Below are positions 9,796 through 18,067 of a DNA stretch of 43,175 nt, one piece after another (the stretch's first letter is position 1; each line of letters starts with the position of its first letter). The stretch comes from Geobacteraceae bacterium (lineage in GTDB: Bacteria > Desulfobacterota > Desulfuromonadia > Geobacterales > Pseudopelobacteraceae). The notes beneath the pieces are model-generated. The model was not told the DNA's origin. It saw nothing but the letters and a program-made list of their open reading frames with translations, and did not search any database. The translations under genes were made by a program, and so were the position numbers. The stretch is from contig JANXYR010000019.1 in the NCBI GenBank assembly GCA_025355965.1, positions 1-43,175 on the forward strand, read 5' to 3'.

Positions 9796-10242
9796 GGTCT
9801 ATTCCTCACAGAGTCGATAGTTTGTTAGTCATGCCCACAAATAAACTATTTCTTGGAAACCTTTAAAAAATAACTATCATGACCTGTCGTTTAATGCAAT
9901 TGGAAAACATCTTAATTAAAGAAGGGACTCGGCGTTTATTTAGCTGTACCTGACGAACCATGCAGAACATATACTCAAAGCCAAGAGATGGCCTGTTTGC
10001 TGCCAAAAGGGGCCCATATGGTCCTGAAATTCAAAGCCCAAGGTTTTCGGATAAATGCCGGTTTTACTATTTATTTGTGCGCACTGCATGCCGTGTGAAG
10101 GCTCTAAAAAACCGTCGCAACGCCATTTCTTGCACTTTCATGAATAACTTATTGATATTCAAGAACTGTCAGATTATGTTGTTCATACTCGAGCATTGTA
10201 TATATTACAATGTTACAGAAAAATAGCGTCGGAGTAGAATAA
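9796..10242. other. 447-base region without a credible gene
   Basis: AT-rich and littered with stops. The only long frame (9960-10226) has no ribosome-binding site and no recognisable domain, and it crosses the decayed tRNA fragment at 10077-10105, so it is not called. The stretch probably contains the promoter of the zinc-ribbon gene and decayed sequence at the edge of an accessory patch. Confidence 0.6.
10077..10105 (-). pseudogene. Decayed tRNA-Val(CAC) fragment
   Basis: Read on the plus strand, GTGCGCACTGC (11 bases) and TGCCGTGTGAAGG (13 bases) followed by CTCT are identical and in the same order as parts of the damaged tRNA-Val at 12295-12359. The T loop and part of the anticodon stem between them are lost. 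The bases in front (a T-rich TTTATTTG run) also resemble those in front of the other copy. It is a second remnant of the same tRNA in the same orientation, 2.2 kb away. Confidence 0.7.
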
Positions 10243-10812
10243 ATGAAGATAATATGTCCTAGCTGTAAATGGTCCGCTGATGTGCCTTATAAAAAGGTTC
10301 CTGCTGATGGGGGAAAAGGAACTTGTCCAAAGTGTCAGGCCAAATTTAAAGTGAAAAGAGAAGTTGCGCCGAATTCTGTTTTAGATACATCTATTCCACC
10401 ATCCCCTACTCAAATAGACACAGAACATTGTCAGTTATGTGGAGAAGAAATCCTCTCAGATGCAAAGAAATGTAAACACTGTTTCAGTGCGCCTGAAGAA
10501 ATAGTTAAAGAAATTCACGAGAAAAAGCCAATTACCAAAATTTGTGAAAATTGCAACGGCTCTGGTCAAGTGAACTTGCAGCAAGGTTACTTTAACGTAA
10601 AGAAGGCTTGTCAATACTGCAACGGCACCGGTGAAGCCGTGGATGGTCCAGGTTCCAACCTTTTTGGAAAAGACAGCAACGAGAGCACTAAAACGAAGGA
10701 TCAAACATTTTATAATAACTTTAATGATTTACAAAGTTCCACTTCTTCATTAGACCCTAATCGGGCATTGTTAAATAAATTTATGGATATTCTCAAAACG
10801 CGCAATTCTTAA
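10243..10812 (+). CDS. Multi-zinc-ribbon protein of unknown function
   Basis: 189 residues, predicted cytoplasmic. Three separate cysteine modules are visible: an N-terminal MJ0042-type ribbon (C5, C8, C28, C31, with VPADGGKGTCPKCQAKFKV); a second ribbon, CQLCGEEI-CKHC (C63, C66, C77, C80); and two DnaJ-like repeats, CENCNGSG and CQYCNGTG (C101, C104, C123, C126). The tail is Ser/Asn-rich and probably disordered. Base composition is clearly more AT-rich than that of the neighbours, and the gene lies between two tRNA-Val remnants, which suggests recent acquisition. No function can be assigned. A role in protein or nucleic-acid binding is only a guess from the ribbons. Confidence 0.82.
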   Translation: MKIICPSCKWSADVPYKKVPADGGKGTCPKCQAKFKVKREVAPNSVLDTSIPPSPTQIDTEHCQLCGEEILSDAKKCKHCFSAPEEIVKEIHEKKPITKICENCNGSGQVNLQQGYFNVKKACQYCNGTGEAVDGPGSNLFGKDSNESTKTKDQTFYNNFNDLQSSTSSLDPNRALLNKFMDILKTRNS

Positions 10813-10953
10813 TGTGACTCATACAAAACTTATAAAAAGAATTAAGATTATTAATTATGTTTGTAAATCAGACTTTATCCATCCGATCCGTCTCTTCCAT
10901 GTTCTATTGTATTTCCGATGTTGCTATTTTTTGTTGTATGGAGAAAAGCAAGT

Positions 10954-12210
10954 ATGAACTTGGGATCGATCTCGCTACCTTACCGCCGCTACGCCTTGGG
11001 TCTTCTCTTGGCGGTGAACCTGCTTAACTACATTGATCGGCAGGTGCTATTCGCTGTGTTCCCGCTGATCAAGATAGATCTACATCTCTCCGACACGGCG
11101 CTGGGGTTTCTAGGTAGTGCTTTCATGTTCAGCTACCTGCTCTTTGCGCCGCTCTTCGGTTGGCTGGGTGACCACTGGAGCCGGACCAGACTTGCTGCCG
11201 GAGGCCTCGTAGTCTGGAGCATGGCTACGGCACTGGCCGGTTTTGTCCCCGGTTACAGGACCCTGTTGGCTGCCCGTGCTACAGTCGGGGTCGGTGAGGC
11301 GAGTTTTGGTACGGTGTCACCAGGGTTAATCTCAGATTTTTTTCCGAAGGAGCGCCGTGGTCAGATTCTTTCCTGGTTCTATGTTGCTATTCCGGTGGGC
11401 AGTGCACTGGGCTATCTTCTCGGCGGTGTGCTGGGGCAGCGTTATGGCTGGCATGCCGCTTTTTTGCTGGTAGGTGTGCCGGGTCTGTTGTTGGCAATTC
11501 CACTTGCACTGCTGCGCACTCCTCCTCGTGGCGGCGATGATGCCCCTCACCCGGACTTTAACCACCCTCTCCCGGAAGGAGAGGGGAAAGACTACTCAGC
11601 GCTGTTCAGAAATCGCGCGTTTGTTTGCAATACGCTCGCAATGGCGGCGATGACCTTTGCCATCGGAGGGCTAGCCCAATGGCTTCCGTCTTTTCTGCAC
11701 CGCGTCCATTCACTTGATGTGGCAAAGGGGAATACGCTTTTTGGTGCGACCACAGTAATTGCTGGGATACTTGGCACTATGGCTGGCGGCTGGCTTGGAG
11801 ACTACTGGCAAAAAAGAAGCGGCAAAGGATATCTGTTGGTCTCCGGCTGGGGGTTTCTGGTCGGCACACCGTTTGCTGTCTGGGCCATCCTTGCCACCAG
11901 CTTGACCTCTTGTATGAGCGCAATTTTTATCGCCGAGTTTTTTCTCTTTTTCAATACCGGTCCGCTTAACACCGTCATAATAAACGTAACCAAACCGGCT
12001 GTCCGTGCCATGGCTTTTGCGATCAACATTTTCTTTATTCACGCCCTGGGGGATGCCGTTTCCCCCTCCATTATCGGCTGGTTTTCAGATCGGTGGGATC
12101 TGCGCAGCGCCTTGCTGATAACCCCTTTTGCCATGGTTTTGGCCGGTCTGCTCTGCTTTGTCTGCGGCAGGTTCGTGGTGAAGGATATGGCTCAAGCGGA
12201 AGAAGGGTGA
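10954..12210 (+). CDS. MFS transporter, spinster-like
   Basis: 418 residues with about twelve membrane helices. The N-terminal NLLNYIDRQVLFAVFPLIK and the loop 2-3 signature GWLGDHWSRTR are those of spinster-type major facilitator transporters; the substrate cannot be told. The start at 10954 is preferred over ATG 10918 because GGAGAAAA sits upstream and the first helix follows. The central cytoplasmic loop (about residues 197-211) is encoded by a palindromic repeat, HPDFNHPLPEGEGK. The gene is GC-rich, unlike its AT-rich neighbour. A bidirectional terminator follows. Confidence 0.9.
   Translation: MNLGSISLPYRRYALGLLLAVNLLNYIDRQVLFAVFPLIKIDLHLSDTALGFLGSAFMFSYLLFAPLFGWLGDHWSRTRLAAGGLVVWSMATALAGFVPGYRTLLAARATVGVGEASFGTVSPGLISDFFPKERRGQILSWFYVAIPVGSALGYLLGGVLGQRYGWHAAFLLVGVPGLLLAIPLALLRTPPRGGDDAPHPDFNHPLPEGEGKDYSALFRNRAFVCNTLAMAAMTFAIGGLAQWLPSFLHRVHSLDVAKGNTLFGATTVIAGILGTMAGGWLGDYWQKRSGKGYLLVSGWGFLVGTPFAVWAILATSLTSCMSAIFIAEFFLFFNTGPLNTVIINVTKPAVRAMAFAINIFFIHALGDAVSPSIIGWFSDRWDLRSALLITPFAMVLAGLLCFVCGRFVVKDMAQAEEG
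11543..11586 (+). repeat. REP-like palindromic element embedded in the MFS gene
   Basis: CCCCTCACCCGGACTTTAAC is followed by CCCTCTCC-CGGAA-GGAGAGGG, an eight-base perfect stem. This arrangement (CCCTCACCC, spacer, CCCTCTCCC hairpin GGGAGAGGG) is familiar from intergenic palindromes in many GC-rich genomes. Here it is read through in frame as PHPDFNHPLPEGEGK, inside the loop joining the two halves of the transporter, where an insertion would be tolerated. Confidence 0.65.
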
Positions 12211-12260
12211 TAATCACGAAACATCCTTAATAGGAAAGGATATATCGTTGGGTAAACAAA

Positions 12261-12289
12261 GGGCCGGACAAATGATCCGGCCCTGCTGT
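12261..12289. terminator. Bidirectional terminator between MFS gene and damaged tRNA-Val
   Basis: GGGCCGGA-CAAATGA-TCCGGCCC is a perfect eight-base stem. The plus strand continues TGCTGTTTTA and the minus strand TTTGTTT, so it can end both the MFS transcript and the minus-strand tRNA transcript. Confidence 0.8.
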
Positions 12290-12294
12290 TTTAT

Positions 12295-12359
12295 TGGTGC
12301 GCACTGCTGGGTTCGAACTGCCGTGTGAAGGCAGTGCTCTCCCGCTGAGCTAAGCGCGC
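12295..12359 (-). pseudogene. tRNA-Val (anticodon CAC) lacking variable loop and 5' T stem
   Basis: The acceptor GCGCGCT pairs with AGTGCGC (one G-T pair) and is followed by A and CCA. The D arm GCTCAGCGGGAGAGC is intact. The anticodon stem CTGCC/GGCAG encloses TTCACAC, giving CAC (reads GTG). Directly after GGCAG comes the T loop TTCGAAC and the 3' T stem CCAGC, so the five-base variable loop and the five-base 5' T strand are missing: 65 nt instead of 75. It retains a consensus-like promoter and a terminator, so it is probably still transcribed. It is most likely a nonfunctional deletion form. Confidence 0.85.
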
Positions 12360-12374
12360 TTTTGTAGGATGGAT

Positions 12375-12403
12375 TAGATAACAAAACCAGGCGGTGATGT
12401 CAA
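12375..12403 (-). promoter_or_regulatory. Sigma-70 promoter of the damaged tRNA-Val
   Basis: On the minus strand a perfect TTGACA (12403-12398) is separated by 17 bases from TATCTA (12380-12375). The predicted start lies a few bases before the tRNA 5' end at 12359. Strength and spacing are what is expected for a tRNA gene. Confidence 0.8.
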
Positions 12404-12449
12404 CCGTGAAAGCTGTTTCTGACAGCATATACAACAATATTCAGTGTCG

Positions 12450-12851
12450 TTAGGGCTTTGTCAAGCCGACGTCCTCCAGAAAATCCTTGGCGTTGTCTCC
12501 CCGCAGATTTTCCGCCAGTCCAATCAAGCCGTCGGTCAGATATCTGGCGTTATATCCTTTCGTACGTGGATACGCCATGGCGATGGACGAGCGGTCCTTG
12601 TGGGGGCAGGCGGTGACGATGATCTTGTTTTTAGGTAGCTCGTCAAGGCGCTTGGGCAGTTCATTCAGCGGAATGAACAAGCCTAACCCCATGCGCCATG
12701 CCCTGGTTTCTTCCGGGAAACGGATGTCAACCAGCACCGCCTTTTTTTCTGTCAGCAGAGTAATCAATTTTTTGCTGTCGATTTTCATATCAGCGCGGGT
12801 ATCGTAGTCGAATTTTGTGAGGAAGGTGTCAAAAGCCGATTCCTGAGCCAT
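12450..12851 (-). CDS. Rhodanese-domain protein, signal peptide apparently frameshifted off
   Basis: The 133-residue frame contains a rhodanese domain (VLVDIRFPEET near 40, loop TACPHKDRSS with candidate catalytic Cys82, GYNARYLTDGLIGL). The sixth loop position is acidic/basic rather than the common CRxGxR, so sulfur-transfer specificity is uncertain. ATG 12851 has no ribosome-binding site. Upstream, AGGAG and an ATG at 12915 exist but in another frame. Dropping the C at 12912 joins them into MRNIVISACVLSALHC...FPVMA-Q, a convincing signal peptide. Either a one-base frameshift or a sequence error is likely; the intended product would be periplasmic. It lies at the far end of the ArsR-led operon. 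Confidence 0.75.
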   Translation of the reverse strand: MAQESAFDTFLTKFDYDTRADMKIDSKKLITLLTEKKAVLVDIRFPEETRAWRMGLGLFIPLNELPKRLDELPKNKIIVTACPHKDRSSIAMAYPRTKGYNARYLTDGLIGLAENLRGDNAKDFLEDVGLTKP

Positions 12852-12996
12852 GACCGGAAAACTAATACAGTGCAGGGCTGAAAGTACGCACGCAGAAATA
12901 ACAATATTTCTGCATTATTCGGTTTCTCCTTTTGATCGATGTGTCAGCTCTCTCATGGAGTGGTGGCAGAGAAGCTACTGTTCCAGAACTAAAATG

Positions 12997-13695
12997 TTAG
13001 TTACCATTTGTCTCTTCGTCTATGATCCGCCCGTCGCTGACCTGAAAAATTCTGTCAAACCCCTTTACCATTCGGTGATCGTGGGTAACGACCAGAATTG
13101 CCGAGTGATTTTCAACGGCTAATTTTTTTAATAGATCCATTACGTTTTTACCATTTTCGGTATCGAGAGCAGCAGTCGGTTCATCGGCGAGAATCACTTT
13201 GGGTTTGTTTGCCAAAGCCCTCGCTATGGCAACTCGCTGCGCCTCTCCGCCGGAAAGGGCTGTGGGATAGTTGTTCAGGCGATGTCCAAGATTAAGTGAA
13301 GTGAGGAGTTCGGTAGCCCGGTTTTTGGCCTCAGACCTTGACATATTATTAATCTCCAGAGCCACCATGACGTTCTCTATAGCGCTCAGGAAAGGAATCA
13401 GATTGTGGGCTTGGAAGATAAAACCGAGTTTTTCACGTCTCAGCCGTTTCAGGTCAAGGCCTGGTGTCCAACCTTCATCGGCGACTACAGCACCATCAAT
13501 AACAACCTTCCCATGAGTCGGCTCGTTAATCAGGCCGATGGAGGTAAGCAGGGTTGTCTTTCCGGACCCAGAAGGGCCGAGGATGGCAACCAGTTCCCCA
13601 GGTTTGACCTGAAACGTGGCATCGGCAATGGCTATTACCGCCGTATCGCCTTTACCGTAGATTTTAGTTAGTTGTGCTACTTCTATTGCATACAT
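12997..13695 (-). CDS. ABC transporter ATP-binding protein (LolD/MacB type)
   Basis: 232 residues from ATG 13695 (GGTGGA upstream); an in-frame upstream start at 13755 would overlap the permease and add a basic tail foreign to the family. Walker A is GPSGSGKTT, the signature is [15 protein letters not shown], Walker B is [12 protein letters not shown], and the switch His is in VVTHDH. The sequence is closest in kind to MacB/LolD/DevA ATPases that drive FtsX-type permeases. It pairs with the permease gene ending five bases upstream, and with HlyD and TolC proteins to form an efflux system spanning both membranes. Confidence 0.93.
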   Translation of the reverse strand: MYAIEVAQLTKIYGKGDTAVIAIADATFQVKPGELVAILGPSGSGKTTLLTSIGLINEPTHGKVVIDGAVVADEGWTPGLDLKRLRREKLGFIFQAHNLIPFLSAIENVMVALEINNMSRSEAKNRATELLTSLNLGHRLNNYPTALSGGEAQRVAIARALANKPKVILADEPTAALDTENGKNVMDLLKKLAVENHSAILVVTHDHRMVKGFDRIFQVSDGRIIDEETNGN

Positions 13696-13699
13696 GGAT

Positions 13700-14902
13700 T
13701 TATCCACCCAACGCCTCCGCCGGCTCGACCTTGAGCGCTTTTCTAATCCCAACAAAACTCGAAATCATGCAGATTGCTATAACGATTACAAAGAGCATCT
13801 GCAGGTCAAACGGTTCCAGAACAATACGACGGGGAAATTTATCATAGGTTAAAAGGATCAATACGTAGCCAATGCCGTAGGCAATCACTCCCATCAGAAG
13901 CGACTGCTGAAGGATCATGCCAACAATCACCCGGTTCTGTGAACCGATCAACTTCAGTGTCGCAATAACCTTGATCTTATCGAGGGTCGAAGTGTAGATA
14001 ATCAGGGAGATAATGACCGCCGAGATAACCAGCAGGATGATCCTGAACAATCCCAACTGCATCCGCGCTTTTTCAATCATTCCTTTGGTAAGAATCTTCG
14101 TCTGCTCTTCGACCGAGATCGGCCGGAAATGATTCCAGCGCCTGATCCGTTCCTGCACCTCTTTCAAGTCCGCACCTGGTGCCAAGCGGGCCACAATTGT
14201 GTTCACCGTATGGGTCGTTTCAGTGATACCTGCGATGTTCTGTTTCAGGAATTTGGCTTGAGCCGGGGATAGGGTTTGGATGCCTGACAGATTTGCACCA
14301 ATCCGTTCCCGGTCGTTCCTGATGGCGTCGTTGTCCTTTTTGAACTGGATGTCCTGGGCATCGGCAAGACTCACGAACGCCGCAGGATCGCCACCCGATG
14401 AGACCACTTTGCCGGTGATGCCGACCACCGTATAGTCGTGGAGCCCCAAGCGGATCTTTTCGCCAATCGCCATTTTCATTCCTTTGGCAACCACCATTTC
14501 GTAATGCTTCTGGCGGATGTTCCTGCCGGCAAGAATCTCCGGCGGGCCGCCGAAACCGTCCAGGTCATAGCCGATGAGGAAAAAACGGAATTGAGCGCCC
14601 ATCCGCTCAATCTGGATAGTTTGAAAGGAGAGCGGTGATGCCTCCGCCACACCAGGCACCGCTTTTATGCGATACTTGATATCCTCCGGAATTCGTGAAC
14701 TCTCGGCAAAGGGGCCGTTGGTATCCTGCTGCACCACCCAGATATCCGCTTTTGTGAAATTGAGAACGGCCAAAGCATCGGCAAAGAGCCCCCGGTAGAT
14801 GCCACCCATACTCATGACTACTCCAAGAAGGAGACCCAACCCGATGGAAGTAAGGATGAATCTGCCCCGATGATAACGTATGTCACGGATGGCGAGATTC
14901 AT
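13700..14902 (-). CDS. FtsX/MacB-family ABC permease (DevC-like)
   Basis: 400 residues. One N-terminal membrane helix (about 13-35), a large periplasmic domain (about 36-275, MacB-type), then three helices (about 280-395) with the FtsX domain ending KALKVEPAEALGG. The short FtsX tail EPAEAL is characteristic. Its start overlaps the stop of the HlyD gene by four bases, so the two are translationally coupled. Such permeases do not pump through the membrane but drive a periplasmic adaptor and TolC mechanically. The substrate is unknown; operon context suggests a metal- or thiol-related compound. Confidence 0.9.
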   Translation of the reverse strand: MNLAIRDIRYHRGRFILTSIGLGLLLGVVMSMGGIYRGLFADALAVLNFTKADIWVVQQDTNGPFAESSRIPEDIKYRIKAVPGVAEASPLSFQTIQIERMGAQFRFFLIGYDLDGFGGPPEILAGRNIRQKHYEMVVAKGMKMAIGEKIRLGLHDYTVVGITGKVVSSGGDPAAFVSLADAQDIQFKKDNDAIRNDRERIGANLSGIQTLSPAQAKFLKQNIAGITETTHTVNTIVARLAPGADLKEVQERIRRWNHFRPISVEEQTKILTKGMIEKARMQLGLFRIILLVISAVIISLIIYTSTLDKIKVIATLKLIGSQNRVIVGMILQQSLLMGVIAYGIGYVLILLTYDKFPRRIVLEPFDLQMLFVIVIAICMISSFVGIRKALKVEPAEALGG

Positions 14903-16071
14903 GGTGTAACCTGTACCTTCATGCCTTCCTGGAATTTTGCCATCTCAGGTGGTGGTGCTATTGCTACTCGTTCGCTGCCATCGAGACCAGTAACTATTTC
15001 GGTAAAGTTGCGCCGATCCATAATGCCGACTGTAACTTCCTTGAAGGTGAGTTTCCCGTTTTTCACCACCCACACGCCACGCTTTTTCTCCTTTGCTACA
15101 ATAGAGGCAGAGGGAAGTGAAGGGGTATCTTTCTTGATTCCTGTGACAATATAGACATCAGACTGCTCACCCAAACGGAAATTTTTCAGCGGCTCATTAA
15201 ATGCGATATCGACTTCCAACTCTTCTGTTACCCGGTCACTCTGATGCCCCAGACGGGCAACCTGACCGGGGAGTTGCTCGTTGGGTGAGGAACGAAGTGT
15301 AATCAGCGTTTTCTTGCCGACAGATACGCCCTGTAACTGCGATTCGTCAACATTAGCCTTGACCCAAACGGTTCGGGGATCTGCCAGAGTAAAGATCGAC
15401 ATACCAGGTGAAACGGTGGCACCCTTTTCCAGGTCACGGGTGATAATGATCCCATCCTGGGGTGCGTAGATAAGCGTATCTGCAACCTTGCTCTTGGCAA
15501 AACCGAGAGCGGCACTGCTGGCACGCTGCTCCATGTGCACCGCGTCAACAGTTGCTTTGCTGCGGGCAACTTCTTCTCTGGCAACCTGGCAGGTGGTATC
15601 ATATTGCTCTGCCTCCAATTTGGAGACCATGTTCTTTTCTGACAGAGTCTTGAAGCGTTGGGCATTTTTCTCTGCTAACGCCAGATTTGACTTTGCCTTT
15701 TGGAGGTTTGCCTGTTCAATAATGAGACTGGCCGCTGACTTGTTCAGGCCGGCCTCGGACTGTTGTTCCTGATGGCGGAAGTCATCATTTTCCAGCCTGG
15801 CGAGGAGTTGCCCCCGTTTCACCAGATCACCCTGATCGGCGAATAGTTCAACGATTCTGCCGGTGATCTTGCTGGAAACGCCAACCACTACTTTTGCCTC
15901 AACAGTCCCATTGCCGTAAACCTGGGCGGTGAGATCACGTTTTTTAATACCCACGACCTTTACCTTGAACGGTGCAAAGAGTGTCATTTTGAGTGCTATC
16001 CCACCGAACACAAGAACAACTAGCCAAAGCAGATATTTTTTCTTTTTTGCCAAACTTTTCAACAGATTCAT
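14899..16071 (-). CDS. HlyD-family periplasmic adaptor protein
   Basis: 390 residues: a membrane anchor (about 12-28), the barrel-sandwich lipoyl half-motif (GRIVELFADQGDLVKRGQLLARLEND), a long coiled-coil hairpin rich in Ala/Gln/Lys (about 105-200), the second lipoyl half (IYAPQDGIIITRDLEKGATVSPG), and the beta-barrel and membrane-proximal domains. It should bridge the FtsX-type permease and the TolC protein encoded on either side. No metal-binding extensions are visible, unlike CusB-type adaptors. Confidence 0.92.
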   Translation of the reverse strand: MNLLKSLAKKKKYLLWLVVLVFGGIALKMTLFAPFKVKVVGIKKRDLTAQVYGNGTVEAKVVVGVSSKITGRIVELFADQGDLVKRGQLLARLENDDFRHQEQQSEAGLNKSAASLIIEQANLQKAKSNLALAEKNAQRFKTLSEKNMVSKLEAEQYDTTCQVAREEVARSKATVDAVHMEQRASSAALGFAKSKVADTLIYAPQDGIIITRDLEKGATVSPGMSIFTLADPRTVWVKANVDESQLQGVSVGKKTLITLRSSPNEQLPGQVARLGHQSDRVTEELEVDIAFNEPLKNFRLGEQSDVYIVTGIKKDTPSLPSASIVAKEKKRGVWVVKNGKLTFKEVTVGIMDRRNFTEIVTGLDGSERVAIAPPPEMAKFQEGMKVQVTP

Positions 16072-16094
16072 GCATCACTCCTTAACGGTGATTC

Positions 16095-17354
16095 TTACTG
16101 TTTGCCTACAGCTCTGTACAGTCGCGCCAGAGCTGTATAATAATCGTATCTCGCCTGAATGTTGGATGTTTGGGCATCAAGGGCCTGAGATTGTGCATCA
16201 GTGACTTCGATAATACTGCCAACCCCTTCCTGGTAGCGCCCCTCCGCCAGCGATTTGCTTTCATTGGCTGCCGCAACTTCCTTTTCGGTTGAGACCATGC
16301 GGGCGAATGCCTCGTTTCCGCCAAACCAGGCAGATTCGACTTCCTTGATGATTTGTAGTTTGAGGTTATTTTGTCTGGCTTCAATGGAGTTGATTGTTGC
16401 AGTGGCTTCTCGCACCTGCTCAATCGATGAAAAACCGGAAAAGAGTGGTACCGTCAGATTTACGCCAACTCCCCATACATTGCCGGTTGGAGGAAAGTCC
16501 CGGTCGGCGTAGCCTACGCTTGCTACGCCGGATAAAATCGGCAGATAGCTGCTTTTAGCTGATCTGAGGTTGCCGGATGCAGCCGACTTCAGTGCTGCAA
16601 ATTGATGCAATTCAGCGCGGTTACGCACTGCAGCCAGTTGTGATGTGCTTCGCTCCGGTAAAGGGAGTGGCAAGGTTGGTGGTTCAACAAGAGTACGTTC
16701 CCCCAATGATGTCATTCCCATGGAGTTGGCAAGTTCGCTCCGGGCAATCTCCCGGTTATTTTCTGCCCGAATCAAAGTTGTCTTTGCAGTATAAAAAGCA
16801 GCTTCAGCCCTTGCTACATCGACTTTAGCCTTTATCCCCTGATTGAAGAATTCCTGCGCCTGCCGAAAAATATCTTCTCGTGCCTTGAGAGCTCCCCCAA
16901 CGGCAATGATTTGTTTTTCAGTTGCGAGAAGCAGATAGAAGGCACTCCTGACGCGCAAAGTTAAATCCTGCCGAGTCACCGTGAGGGCCTTGTCGGCTGC
17001 TTCACGATTGCCTCGGGCCGTATCGCCAGCCGCAGAGGTGCGACCGAAATCGTAGATGGTCTGTTTCAGATAAAGAGCTTCGGTATTTACTTCCATTTGC
17101 CTGATACTCTCCTGAGCTGTGAGGAAAGACCGACCCTTGCTCCAGTCGGCAGCAAAGCTGATTTGTGGATAGTAGTTAGCAAAGGCCTGGCCGGTTCTAG
17201 CCTCTGCACCGAGGAGGTTTTCCTTAGCTTCCACAATTTGAGGGTGATTTTTTAAAGCTATGGCAACCGCCTCATCAAGAGTCAGCAATTCAGCAGCGTA
17301 GCTGTGTGCGGCTATCAGTACAGACAGTACCAAGAAGACAAGTGTTACTCTCAT
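16095..17354 (-). CDS. TolC-family outer membrane efflux protein
   Basis: About 419 residues from ATG 17354, which opens a clean signal peptide (MRVTLVFLVLSVLIAAHSYA). An upstream in-frame start at 17405 would run into the CcdA stop and lacks a leader. Two structural repeats typical of TolC are visible, each with long Ala/Glu-rich helices; LTLDEAVAIALKNHPQIVEAKENLLGAE opens the first. It provides the outer membrane channel for the ABC exporter encoded just downstream. Confidence 0.92.
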   Translation of the reverse strand: MRVTLVFLVLSVLIAAHSYAAELLTLDEAVAIALKNHPQIVEAKENLLGAEARTGQAFANYYPQISFAADWSKGRSFLTAQESIRQMEVNTEALYLKQTIYDFGRTSAAGDTARGNREAADKALTVTRQDLTLRVRSAFYLLLATEKQIIAVGGALKAREDIFRQAQEFFNQGIKAKVDVARAEAAFYTAKTTLIRAENNREIARSELANSMGMTSLGERTLVEPPTLPLPLPERSTSQLAAVRNRAELHQFAALKSAASGNLRSAKSSYLPILSGVASVGYADRDFPPTGNVWGVGVNLTVPLFSGFSSIEQVREATATINSIEARQNNLKLQIIKEVESAWFGGNEAFARMVSTEKEVAAANESKSLAEGRYQEGVGSIIEVTDAQSQALDAQTSNIQARYDYYTALARLYRAVGKQ

Positions 17355-17380
17355 ATTTTTTCCCATTCTCGTAATATCTA

Positions 17381-18067
17381 TTAAAATCCCTGCCACATAA
17401 ACCACCCACCTGCCAGAGCTACGACCAAGCCGCTGATACGTTTAGCCCAGGTGGAAAAATTGACTACCCCACGTGCTTTGACAAACCCCTCGACAAATCC
17501 GGTGAAAGTACCCGCAAAAAGCATCAGCAGGCAGTGACCAATTGCATAGCAGAACAGGAGTGTGATGCCATACAGCACCTGTCCCTTGCCTGCCACCAGC
17601 GTCAGCAGCACAACCAGAACCGGTGTGGCACAGGGAGATGACACTACGCCGAAGAAAAGCCCAAGAAGGAAGGCTCCGACAAGGCCGCCCCGCTTTGGTT
17701 TGAAGTCGCGCCTGATCGGCAGGCGGATTTCATACAGTCCCATCAACTGACCGCCCATGACCAGTGCAATGCCTCCGGCGATCAGATACCACGGCCCACC
17801 AAGGGTGCCGAACATGGTGCCGAGTAATCCGGCCGCAGCGCCAAAGGCGGTGAAGGTCAGGGATAGCCCGAGGATAAAGACCAGCGAGTAACGGAAGGCC
17901 TTTCCCCGATCACCATCGCTGTAGCCCCCCACGAAGCCGACCACCAGAGGGATGGTAGCCAGCACGCAGGGAGAAGCTGAGGAGAGTACCCCGGCCAGGA
18001 AAACTGCTCCGAAGGCAATTAATGGATAAAGGGTGATTATCTGTTCGATGTTATCAAGAAAGGTCAT
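17381..18067 (-). CDS. CcdA/DsbD-like thiol-disulfide membrane transporter
   Basis: 228 residues, six predicted helices. The two conserved redox cysteines are in SSASPCVLATIPL and SSPCATPVLVVLL, which carry electrons from cytoplasmic thioredoxin to periplasmic partners. Its start overlaps the stop of the periplasmic thioredoxin gene by four bases, strongly suggesting that the thioredoxin is its partner. No cytochrome c maturation genes are nearby, so the likely purpose is reduction of periplasmic thiols or metal-thiol adducts for this cluster. Confidence 0.9.
   Translation of the reverse strand: MTFLDNIEQIITLYPLIAFGAVFLAGVLSSASPCVLATIPLVVGFVGGYSDGDRGKAFRYSLVFILGLSLTFTAFGAAAGLLGTMFGTLGGPWYLIAGGIALVMGGQLMGLYEIRLPIRRDFKPKRGGLVGAFLLGLFFGVVSSPCATPVLVVLLTLVAGKGQVLYGITLLFCYAIGHCLLMLFAGTFTGFVEGFVKARGVVNFSTWAKRISGLVVALAGGWFMWQGF

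Noticed and set aside
9960-10226. 88-residue open frame upstream of the zinc-ribbon gene
   Set aside because: No ribosome-binding site, no recognisable domain, and it runs across the decayed tRNA fragment.
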